Source: an uncultured Bacteroidales bacterium
GTDB lineage: Bacteria > Bacteroidota > Bacteroidia > Bacteroidales > UBA932
NCBI GenBank assembly: GCA_937906795.1
Contig: CALCUQ010000112.1
Coordinates: 1 to 5,938 of the forward strand
Direction: 5' to 3'
DNA length: 5,938 bases
The position numbers and the translations under genes are program-made. This document shows, piece by piece, positions 1-5,938 of the stretch. The stretch's first letter is position 1, and each line of letters starts with the position of its first letter. A model generated the notes under the pieces. It did not search any database. It worked only from the letters and a program-made list of their open reading frames with translations, and was not told the origin of the DNA.

Positions 1-4
1 TTAT

Positions 5-62
5 ATGGTGAAAAGAAAAATGCCATAAGAACCGTAGTGTTTTTGTGTGCCATATTGCTGGT
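5..62 (+). other. Displaced signal-peptide coding region of the SLBB protein (apparent frameshift)
   Basis: ATG at 5 opens a frame that reads MVKRKMP and stops at 26-28. If the A run at 16-20 had one more A, the same start would read MVKRKNAIRTVVFLCAILL up to position 60. One further base near 60-69 (G at CTGG, or T in the run 64-69) would then join it to GLFCGGFVMAQS in the frame of the SLBB gene. The product has a basic n-region, a long hydrophobic core and an A|Q cleavage site, so it is a textbook signal peptide. A one-event alternative, one A too many at 16-20, gives MVKRKCHKNRSVFV followed directly by the existing frame; it is more economical but has a poorer core interrupted by His. The frame starting at position 1 is open from 1 to 168, so a start upstream of the window is also possible. 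The sequence cannot say whether this is a real mutation, recoding or a base-calling error. Confidence 0.5.
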
Positions 63-2405
63 CTTTTTTGTGGCGGATTTGTTATGGCACAGAGCGCTAC
101 GGATATGGAAATGGCTAAAAAACTTGCAAAGCAACAAGGATATTCGGATTCCCAGATTGAGCAGATGATGGCTCAATACAACAGAGGAGCCAACACTTCT
201 ACAACTACAGCAAGTGCGCCAATTGTTGACAGAAATGCAGTATCTCAAATGCAGTATGGCGTAGCAGCAAGTGCAGAAGAGGCTAAAAGTGCTCCGGCCG
301 CTACCAGTAGCAGTGCAATTTACGGACATAATATTTTCAACAATGCTGCTTTGAACTTTGTCCCAAGTTACAATATCCCAACACCAGAGAACTACAAACT
401 GTCTGGCGGTGACGAGGTGGTTATTGACATTTGGGGTGATGTAATTACAAATATTACAAGCACAATATCACCAGAGGGGTGTGTTAATATTCCAAACCTT
501 GGCCCGGTTTATATTGCAGGTCAAACAGTTAAAAATGCTGAAAAATCTTTGAAAGATTATTTGAGCAAAATTTATAGCGGTATATCGGCAGAAGAACCAA
601 CTACATTTGTAAAACTTGCATTAGGCAGAACAAAAACAGTTACTGTAAATGTAGTGGGTGATGTTAAAAAACCTGGTAGCTATACTTTGCCTGCCCTTTC
701 AACAATAGCAAGTGCAATGTATCTTGCAGAAGGTCCAAATGCTTTGGGAACAGTAAGAGCAATTAAACTTTACAGAGGCAGTAAACTTGCAAGCGTTTTT
801 GATGTGTATGAGTTCCTTATTTCCGGAAAATATGATACAAATCTAAAACTGGAGGATAATGATGCCATTATTGTAGCTCCATATTATGGCGTTGTAACAG
901 TTGCTGGAGGGGTAAAACGTCCAATGAAATATGAGATTACAGCAGATGAGACTTTAGATAAAGTGTTGTCATATGCAGGTTATTTTGTAGACAGAGCATA
1001 CATCAAGAGTGTACATGTAGACAGAATTGCAACAATTCCGTCGGCAGAAGAAGGTGCTACCGGAGAGTCTTTTGAGGTTATGGCTGAGCAATTTGGCTCA
1101 TTCAAATTAAAAGGCGGAGATGTTGTAACTGTAAAAACAAATGCAGAAGACTTTAAAAATAGAGTAAGCATTGCCGGTGCGGTTTGGAGACCAGGAACTT
1201 ATGCTATAAATGCGAATACTACAAATTTGAAACAACTTATTACTGCAGCTGGAGGATTAAGGGAAGAGGCATATACTCAAAGAGGTATAATTTATAGACT
1301 TGGAGAGAATAAAGAAAAAATACAATTGTCTTTTAATGTAACTGATGTAGTTTTGGGTAAAGAGAATCTTGAGTTAAATCCCGACGACCACGTGAGAATT
1401 TTCTCTGCACGTGCATTGGAGCCTGCAAGAACAGTTAGAATAGTTGGTGAGGTTAACTCTCCTGCAGAGGGAGGAGCTTATGATTATAGAGAGGGTATGA
1501 CAATTGGAGACCTTATCCTTATGGCTGGTGGTGTTACAGATGCAGCAACCCTTTCTAAAGTAGAGGTAGCAAGAAGAATTAAAAGACCTGATGGAGCGAA
1601 TGTAGTCTCTTCTGATACTGTGGCAAAAGTGATGTATTTTGACTTGCTTAAGAATCCTTCTTATTCAGATGTGAAACTGGAGCCACATGATATAGTTTTT
1701 GTAAGACGCAGTGCAAGTTATAAACCTCAGCAGTCAATTACAATTAGAGGTGAGGTTTTATATCCAGGTACATATGTAGTTGAGAGCAATGTGGTAAGAC
1801 TTAGCGATATTGTAAAAAGAGCACAAGGTTTTGATAAGGATGCCTATGTAAAAGGAGCAAAACTTACAAGAACTCTTACAAAAGAGGAGTATGACAGATT
1901 GAGGGTTGCAATGCAAATTGCAAAAACAAGAGTTGAGGATACTGTAGAGTTGAATATGATGACAATTGGTGACAGTTTCACAATTGCGATTGATTTAGAG
2001 AAAGCTGTGGCTGAACCTGGAGGCATAGCAGATGTGGTACTTAGAACAGGTGATGTAATATCTGTTCCTAAGTTAAACAACACTGTTAAGATTTCTGGAG
2101 CAGTTATGTATCCTAATACAGTTTCCTTTAATCCTAAATATGGTTTCTCAAATTATATTGCCAATGCAGGAGGTTTTACTCAAAATGGAATAAAGAGAAA
2201 AACCTATATGGTGCATATGAACGGTTCGGTTGCAACAAAAGGTGACCCTAACTTTAAAGTGCAACCGGGAACTGAGATAGTTGTACCTAATAGAGAGGAA
2301 AGAAAGGGTAATGGAGGGCAGACAATTGCAGCTATATTGGGTATAGCAACCACAACAGCATCGTTGGCAGCAATGGTAACTTCAATTGTTAATAATACAA
2401 AATAA
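45..2405 (+). CDS. SLBB-domain polysaccharide export protein (Wza/OPX-like), N-terminus uncertain
   Basis: This is probably the outer-membrane/periplasmic channel component (OPX family) that passes finished polysaccharide out of the cell, working with the inner-membrane Wzz protein encoded two genes downstream. Counting from the GTG at 45 (786 aa), a Poly_export (PES) domain spans about residues 117-195 and opens with YKLSGGDEVVIDIWG. Six SLBB-type repeats follow, starting near residues 199, 283, 373, 462, 562 and 679. Each begins with a v-G-x-V-x-x-P-type strand such as VVGDVKKPGSY, IAGAVWRPGTY or IRGEVLYPGTY. The C-terminus (about 760-782) is a hydrophobic Ala/Thr/Ile-rich segment that could be a membrane helix like the C-terminal helix of Wza. 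At about twice the length of E. coli Wza (379 aa), it matches the long Bacteroidetes form. A signal-peptidase I site is likely at VMA|QS (residues 15-16), but this start leaves a hydrophobic stretch with no basic n-region, and an in-frame TGA at 9-11 prevents extension. The start is therefore doubtful (see the entry at 5-62). ATG 84 would remove the signal peptide altogether. The family call is firm; the first about 16 residues are not. Confidence 0.93.
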   Translation: MCHIAGLFCGGFVMAQSATDMEMAKKLAKQQGYSDSQIEQMMAQYNRGANTSTTTASAPIVDRNAVSQMQYGVAASAEEAKSAPAATSSSAIYGHNIFNNAALNFVPSYNIPTPENYKLSGGDEVVIDIWGDVITNITSTISPEGCVNIPNLGPVYIAGQTVKNAEKSLKDYLSKIYSGISAEEPTTFVKLALGRTKTVTVNVVGDVKKPGSYTLPALSTIASAMYLAEGPNALGTVRAIKLYRGSKLASVFDVYEFLISGKYDTNLKLEDNDAIIVAPYYGVVTVAGGVKRPMKYEITADETLDKVLSYAGYFVDRAYIKSVHVDRIATIPSAEEGATGESFEVMAEQFGSFKLKGGDVVTVKTNAEDFKNRVSIAGAVWRPGTYAINANTTNLKQLITAAGGLREEAYTQRGIIYRLGENKEKIQLSFNVTDVVLGKENLELNPDDHVRIFSARALEPARTVRIVGEVNSPAEGGAYDYREGMTIGDLILMAGGVTDAATLSKVEVARRIKRPDGANVVSSDTVAKVMYFDLLKNPSYSDVKLEPHDIVFVRRSASYKPQQSITIRGEVLYPGTYVVESNVVRLSDIVKRAQGFDKDAYVKGAKLTRTLTKEEYDRLRVAMQIAKTRVEDTVELNMMTIGDSFTIAIDLEKAVAEPGGIADVVLRTGDVISVPKLNNTVKISGAVMYPNTVSFNPKYGFSNYIANAGGFTQNGIKRKTYMVHMNGSVATKGDPNFKVQPGTEIVVPNREERKGNGGQTIAAILGIATTTASLAAMVTSIVNNTK

Positions 2406-4378
2406 TGTCTTCTTTATTTAATTCTGTATCAAATAAAATATTGAATTCTCCATATATAAGCAGATGGAGTGTGTTGGCTATTGATTCTTTGATATCAACA
2501 TTTTCAACTCTGTCTGTTTATCTGGTTTTAGGATTCTTTACAAGAAGTGAAGCTCCATTTTCTACTTTTGGATTTATTGCGCTAACCGCACTTGTAGTTT
2601 CTTTGGGAGTGTTCTACTTTTTTGGAACTCACAGAGGGATTATGAGACATACAACAATGCAAGAGGTAATAAGAATTGCACTTGCGTTGGTTGTAAAAGG
2701 TGTAATATTATTAGGCGTCTATATTGCTTTAAAGCCTGTATATGGAATAACATTTGATTATCTGCAACTTGCAATTTCACAGGTTTGTGATGTAGTTTGT
2801 TCTCTTGCTATGTTGGTTGCAATAAGAATGTTCCTTATATACATATACGAACTGTTCTTGGCAAGTACCCATAAAACCTCCAAGAGGGTGCTTATTTATG
2901 GCGATGATGCAAAGAGTGTTGCTGTTGCAACTTATCTTTCTAAAAACAAGCATGCAGAGTATAGGATAATGGGATTCATTAAAATGCAGAGCAGGATCAG
3001 CAGACTGAAACTGCAGAATCTTGTTGTGTATACTATTGATTCATATGACTATTTTGACAGTGTAATTAAGAAAAAAGGGATCAATGCCATTGTTTTCCCT
3101 TCGCAAGCATCTGCTATGGCAGAGAAGGAGGGACTTATTGAGTATTGTATAAAGAGCCATATAAGAGTATTTATACTTCCTCAACTTAATGAGGTTTCGG
3201 AAAATGGTGTTATCCAAACTCAGATTAGAGAGATAAGAATTGAAGATTTGTTGGGAAGAGAGGAGATTAAAATCAATATGCAGGAGATTGAGTACTTCCT
3301 TAATGGCAAGAGGGTAATGGTAACAGGTGGTGCAGGAAGTATAGGAAGTGAGCTTGTAAGACTTGTGAGCAGTTTTGATGTTGAGCAGGTTATTGTTTTT
3401 GATAATGCGGAAACTCCATTGCATAACATACAACTTGAGATTACAGACAGAGAGAAAAGCAAATTAGGTGATAAATTCTCGTTGGAGGAGTTTAATAAGA
3501 AGTTCAATTTTGTTATTGCGGATGTAAGAGATACATTGAGAGTGACAAAGGTCTTTGAAGCATATAATCCTCAGATTGTATTCCATGCGGCAGCCTATAA
3601 ACATGTTCCATTAATGGAGAGTAATCCGTGTGAGGCTATAAATGTAAACGTTCACGGTTCAAGAAACATAGCTGACGCTTGTGTTAAGTATGGTGTGGAA
3701 AAAATGATAATGGTCTCAACAGACAAGGCTGTAAACCCAACAAATGTGATGGGTTGTTCTAAGCGTTTGGCTGAGATTTATGTTCAGACACTAAGCAGAG
3801 CAATTATAAGTGGAGAGGTAGAGGGCTCAACAAAATTCATTACAACCAGATTTGGAAATGTGCTTGGTTCAAATGGTTCTGTTATTCCTAGATTCAGAGA
3901 ACAAATTATAAATGGAGGACCTGTAACAGTAACACATAAGGATATTATAAGATTCTTTATGACAATCCCAGAAGCTTGCAGATTGGTACTTGAGGCTGCT
4001 ACAATGGGAGAGGGATATGAGATTTTTGTATTTGATATGGGTCAACCGGTAAGAATTGCGGATTTGGCAAGAAACATGATTTCTCTTGCCGGATTTGAAC
4101 CTGATAAAGATATAAAGATTGAGTATACAGGTTTACGTCCTGGTGAGAAATTGTATGAGGAACTTCTTAATGATAAAGAGTGTACTATTCCAACTGCGCA
4201 TAAGAAGATTTCTGTTGCAAAAGTGAGAGAGTATAAATATTCAGAAATATTGAGTTGGTATTCTGATCTTAAAGATTGTGCATTTAAAATGGACAAGGAT
4301 GGTACAGTTAAGCAGATGAAATTTATAGTGCCAGAGTTCAAGAGTCAGAATTCAATCTATTCTAAATTTGACAAATAA
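2405..4378 (+). CDS. Membrane-anchored nucleotide-sugar 4,6-dehydratase (CapD/WbpM/PglF family)
   Basis: This is an inner-membrane enzyme of the extended-SDR family. Members typically convert UDP-GlcNAc to UDP-4-keto-6-deoxy-GlcNAc, the first step towards sugars such as QuiNAc, FucNAc or bacillosamine; the exact substrate here is inferred. Of 657 aa, the N-terminal part has four likely membrane segments (about 21-45, 53-74, 88-110 and 119-150) with the family's RGIMRH motif at 77-82. A degenerate Rossmann-like CoA-binding-type domain covers about 160-290. The catalytic domain starts with the NAD-binding TGGAGSIG (307-314), followed by HAAAYKH (394-400), STDKAVNPTNVMGCSKR (438-454), RFGNVLGSNGSVIPRF and LRPGEKLYEE. 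The usual SDR Tyr of YxxxK is Met (M449, with K453), as is characteristic of the long WbpM/PglF group, so this is not a defect. Length and both halves look intact. The start ATG shares its A with the TAA stop of the SLBB gene (TAATG), which suggests translational coupling within one operon. Confidence 0.95.
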   Translation: MSSLFNSVSNKILNSPYISRWSVLAIDSLISTFSTLSVYLVLGFFTRSEAPFSTFGFIALTALVVSLGVFYFFGTHRGIMRHTTMQEVIRIALALVVKGVILLGVYIALKPVYGITFDYLQLAISQVCDVVCSLAMLVAIRMFLIYIYELFLASTHKTSKRVLIYGDDAKSVAVATYLSKNKHAEYRIMGFIKMQSRISRLKLQNLVVYTIDSYDYFDSVIKKKGINAIVFPSQASAMAEKEGLIEYCIKSHIRVFILPQLNEVSENGVIQTQIREIRIEDLLGREEIKINMQEIEYFLNGKRVMVTGGAGSIGSELVRLVSSFDVEQVIVFDNAETPLHNIQLEITDREKSKLGDKFSLEEFNKKFNFVIADVRDTLRVTKVFEAYNPQIVFHAAAYKHVPLMESNPCEAINVNVHGSRNIADACVKYGVEKMIMVSTDKAVNPTNVMGCSKRLAEIYVQTLSRAIISGEVEGSTKFITTRFGNVLGSNGSVIPRFREQIINGGPVTVTHKDIIRFFMTIPEACRLVLEAATMGEGYEIFVFDMGQPVRIADLARNMISLAGFEPDKDIKIEYTGLRPGEKLYEELLNDKECTIPTAHKKISVAKVREYKYSEILSWYSDLKDCAFKMDKDGTVKQMKFIVPEFKSQNSIYSKFDK

Positions 4379-4388
4379 ATATTCTAAT

Positions 4389-5543
4389 ATGGAAGAAAAC
4401 AAAGATATCCAAAGACCAATTGATGATCAGGAGCAAGAGATAGATATAATGGCATTGGTTGCGCGTCTATGGGAGAAAAAGAAATTAATAATTAAAGTAG
4501 TTTGTGTTTTTGCAGTGATTGGTTTTATTGCTGCAATAACCTCACCTAATATTTACACTTCCAAATGTGTTGTAGTGCCCGAAGTAAAAGGCGGCAGTGC
4601 TTTCAGCAGTTCTGGATTGGGAGGTTTGGCTGCAATGGCTGGAATTAACCTGGGAGGTGCAACCGGTGGAGAGATGATATCTCCTTTGATGTATGATAAG
4701 CTATTGCAAAACATTGATTTATGTAAAGAGCTTATGCATACTCCAATAAACTTTGAGGAGTTTGATGAGCCTATAACAATACTTGATTATTATACTAATC
4801 CAGAGTATGCCAAATTCTCTTTAATGGGGACTATAAAAAAATACACTATTGGACTTCCATTTACAATTCTATCTGCTATTAAAGGGAAACCAGAGGAGAA
4901 AGATTTAAGTGGTGCAACCAGTGCATCGGGAAAGAAGATTAGTGCATATACACAAGATGAGTTGGATTGTTTGAAGGCTTTCTCTCCTAATTATAGTGTA
5001 ATGACTGATAAGAAAAATGGAGATGTGACAATTACTGCATCTATGTTGGAGCCTTTGGCATCTGCTCAGGTTGCCGAGAGAATTCAGACATTGCTTCAAA
5101 AATATGTGATTGAGTTAAAATTGCAGAAAGCAGAGGTGAACTATGAGTTTATCAAGCAACGCTACGATGAGGCAAAAGAGGTTTTTGAGCAAAAACAAGA
5201 GGAATATGCAAAATTCCAGGATGCCAATAAAGCCCTTACTACTGCGTTGGCAAGAGCAAAAGAGGAGCAGATGAGAGCAGACTTTAATGTTGCTAAAGAT
5301 TTGTTCAATCAGCTTACATTGCAGCTTGTACAGGCGGAGATGAAAATCAAAGAAGATATTCCAATCCTTACAGTAGTAGAGCCAGTACAGGTTCCATTGG
5401 AGAAAAGCAAACCAAGCCGCGCAATGATGCTTATAGTATATATGTTCTTTGGAGGTTGCGTAGGTTGTGGCCTTGTTCTTGGAAAAGACTGGCTACAAGA
5501 GAAAGGAATTGAGAACAAGTGGCTGAATAAGATTGTAGGGTAA
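4389..5543 (+). CDS. Wzz-type chain-length determinant / polysaccharide co-polymerase, no kinase domain
   Basis: This inner-membrane protein probably regulates polymer length and couples Wzy-type polymerisation to export through the SLBB channel. From ATG 4389 it is 384 aa. A short acidic cytoplasmic N-terminus with the Wzz-domain entry (IDIMALVARLWEKKK, 18-32) leads into TM1 at about 33-51. The periplasmic part contains a Gly/Ser-rich segment (about 68-94, GLGGLAAMAGINLGG) typical of this family. A long charged helical, probably coiled-coil region spans about 238-322, and the Pro-rich motif VPLEKSKPSR (335-344) immediately precedes TM2 at about 345-364. Only about 20 residues follow TM2, with no Walker motifs and no Tyr-rich tail, so it is not a Wzc-type tyrosine autokinase. 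The frame also has a TTG at 4368 inside the dehydratase gene, which would add seven residues. I prefer the ATG because it sits ten bases after the previous stop and matches the usual short N-terminus. Confidence 0.92.
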   Translation: MEENKDIQRPIDDQEQEIDIMALVARLWEKKKLIIKVVCVFAVIGFIAAITSPNIYTSKCVVVPEVKGGSAFSSSGLGGLAAMAGINLGGATGGEMISPLMYDKLLQNIDLCKELMHTPINFEEFDEPITILDYYTNPEYAKFSLMGTIKKYTIGLPFTILSAIKGKPEEKDLSGATSASGKKISAYTQDELDCLKAFSPNYSVMTDKKNGDVTITASMLEPLASAQVAERIQTLLQKYVIELKLQKAEVNYEFIKQRYDEAKEVFEQKQEEYAKFQDANKALTTALARAKEEQMRADFNVAKDLFNQLTLQLVQAEMKIKEDIPILTVVEPVQVPLEKSKPSRAMMLIVYMFFGGCVGCGLVLGKDWLQEKGIENKWLNKIVG

Positions 5544-5555
5544 ATTTAAAATTTT

Positions 5556-5574
5556 GAGGTCTGTCACAGACCTC
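5556..5574 (+). terminator. Perfect hairpin after the Wzz gene, possible terminator or 3'-end structure
   Basis: Twelve bases after the Wzz stop, the arms GAGGTCTG and CAGACCTC pair perfectly (8 bp) around a 3-base loop, TCA. The whole 19 bases form an odd palindrome centred on one C. On the + strand it is followed by GTAAAAAAG rather than a T run, so it is not a canonical intrinsic terminator for the operon. On the opposite strand the stem is followed by an A/T tract containing TTTT, but no gene is seen reading that way. It may mark the transcript end, a processing or stability element, or a protein-binding palindrome. The position, right after the last of three tightly packed genes, favours a 3'-end role. 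Confidence 0.45.
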
Positions 5575-5592
5575 GTAAAAAAGAGGGAAGAG

Positions 5593-5607
5593 ATTTGAAA
5601 GTCAAAT
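5593..5607 (+). repeat. Small inverted repeat in the Wzz-rfbB gap
   Basis: ATTTGA and TCAAAT are perfect inverted copies separated by AAG. A nearby TTCAAA (5618-5623) could pair instead with TTTGAA (5594-5599). The stem is AT-rich and only 6 bp, so a chance origin is quite possible. It lies in the probable 5' leader of rfbB if that gene has its own promoter. I could not find a convincing Bacteroidetes-type promoter (TAnnTTTG with an upstream TTTG) in the gap. Confidence 0.25.
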
Positions 5608-5649
5608 ACGTGAGTAGTTCAAACTTGTGAGAGTGATGTTTAAAGTAAG

Positions 5650-5938
5650 ATGAAAAAGCGCAGTATCGTCATCACCGGAGGAGCAGGATTCATAGGCAGC
5701 CACGTTGTTCGTCTGTTTGTAAACAAGTATCCAGAGTATAATATCATTAATCTTGATAAGCTTACCTATGCTGGTAACTTAGCAAATCTAAAAGATATAG
5801 AAGGTAAGCCAAACTACAAGTTTGTAAAAATGGACATCTGCGACTTTGAGGCCTTCTATCAACTTATGCAAGATGAACAAGTTGATGGAATTATTCACCT
5901 TGCAGCAGAGTCACATGTAGACCGCTCAATTAAAGATC
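5650..5938 (+). CDS. rfbB: dTDP-glucose 4,6-dehydratase (RmlB/RfbB), 3' truncated by the window
   Basis: This cytoplasmic NAD-dependent extended-SDR enzyme converts dTDP-glucose to dTDP-4-keto-6-deoxy-glucose, the branch point to dTDP-L-rhamnose and other dTDP-deoxysugars. The 96 visible codons (family length about 350) start MKKRSIVITGGAGFIGSHVV, with the NAD-binding GGAGFIG at residues 10-16. They continue with INLDKLTYAGNLANL (33-47), where the Asp after the second strand and the TYAGN signature are diagnostic of RmlB rather than of general epimerases. HLAAESHVDRSI (83-94) is the next family signature. The catalytic YxxxK lies beyond the window. ATG 5650 is placed exactly where family members begin. 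All three Arg codons are CGN, whereas the upstream dehydratase gene uses almost only AGA/AGG. The 106-base gap and hairpin upstream suggest it may not be tightly co-transcribed with the three genes before it. Confidence 0.95.
   Translation, partial: MKKRSIVITGGAGFIGSHVVRLFVNKYPEYNIINLDKLTYAGNLANLKDIEGKPNYKFVKMDICDFEAFYQLMQDEQVDGIIHLAAESHVDRSIKD

Noticed and set aside
45..83. Lipoprotein signal (lipobox) around the Cys of GLFCGG
   Set aside because: The residues before that Cys are G-L-F, which does not fit the [LVI][ASTVI][GAS]C lipobox. A signal-peptidase I site at VMA|QS fits better.
1..168. The open frame running from position 1 to a TGA at 166-168 as the tail of an upstream gene
   Set aside because: Its first part looks like a signal-peptide core. 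After about position 62 it becomes Trp/Arg/Lys-rich and out of keeping, while the SLBB frame carries the sensible continuation. A displaced signal peptide explains it better, though an upstream gene tail cannot be wholly excluded.
3041..3433. 130-codon open frame on the minus strand, and the other minus-strand frames (980-1171, 1844-2083, 3220-3507, 4042-4341, 4905-5099, 5309-5518)
   Set aside because: All lie wholly inside confidently identified + strand genes, and their translations show low-complexity Ser/Leu/Ile-rich or otherwise unrecognisable sequence. They are shadows.
3716..3766. Loss of the catalytic Tyr in the dehydratase (Met at position 449 of the YxxxK motif)
   Set aside because: A Met in this position is the known state of the long WbpM/PglF/CapD group, so it is a family trait and not inactivation.
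4368..4388. TTG start for the Wzz gene, overlapping the end of the dehydratase gene
   Set aside because: The overlap would add seven unremarkable residues, and a clean ATG lies at 4389, ten bases after the dehydratase stop. ATG is the simpler choice.
5544..5649. Riboswitch, tRNA, CRISPR or mobile-element remnant in the Wzz-rfbB gap
   Set aside because: The gap is only 106 bases. Apart from two short inverted repeats there is no cloverleaf, no repeated spacer pattern, no transposase fragment and no recognisable aptamer.

Overview
The window is a compact piece of a bacterial surface-polysaccharide (capsule, O-antigen or exopolysaccharide) locus, with every gene on the + strand. The DNA is AT-rich. 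Arginine is written mostly with AGA, starts lack convincing Shine-Dalgarno sequences, and the gene set (a very long multi-SLBB export protein, a membrane-anchored CapD-type dehydratase, a kinase-less Wzz protein, then RmlB) is typical of Bacteroidales (Bacteroides, Prevotella and relatives). The taxonomic assignment is inferred from style and gene content, not from a marker gene.

Layout: positions 1-44 hold no complete gene, but they appear to contain the displaced start of the first gene's signal peptide. Positions 45-2405 encode a SLBB/Poly_export (Wza-like) protein. Positions 2405-4378 encode a membrane-bound nucleotide-sugar 4,6-dehydratase that overlaps the previous stop codon by one base. 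Positions 4389-5543 encode a Wzz-type chain-length/co-polymerase protein that begins ten bases after the dehydratase stop. A 106-base gap (5544-5649) follows; it carries a perfect hairpin and a second, smaller inverted repeat. Positions 5650-5938 hold the first 96 codons of rfbB (dTDP-glucose 4,6-dehydratase), which runs off the window.

Working together (family knowledge): the two dehydratases each make a 4-keto-6-deoxy nucleotide sugar, one probably from UDP-GlcNAc and the other from dTDP-glucose. The Wzz protein sits in the inner membrane and sets chain length or couples polymerisation to export. The SLBB protein is the periplasmic/outer-membrane exit channel. The tight spacing of the first three genes indicates one operon. 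The hairpin and a shift in arginine codon use suggest that rfbB may be a separate transcriptional segment or have a different history.

I see no clearly new system here. The most notable observation is at the very start: the reading frames around positions 5-70 look as if the signal peptide of the SLBB protein has been split by one or two single-base indels, either real or from sequencing.
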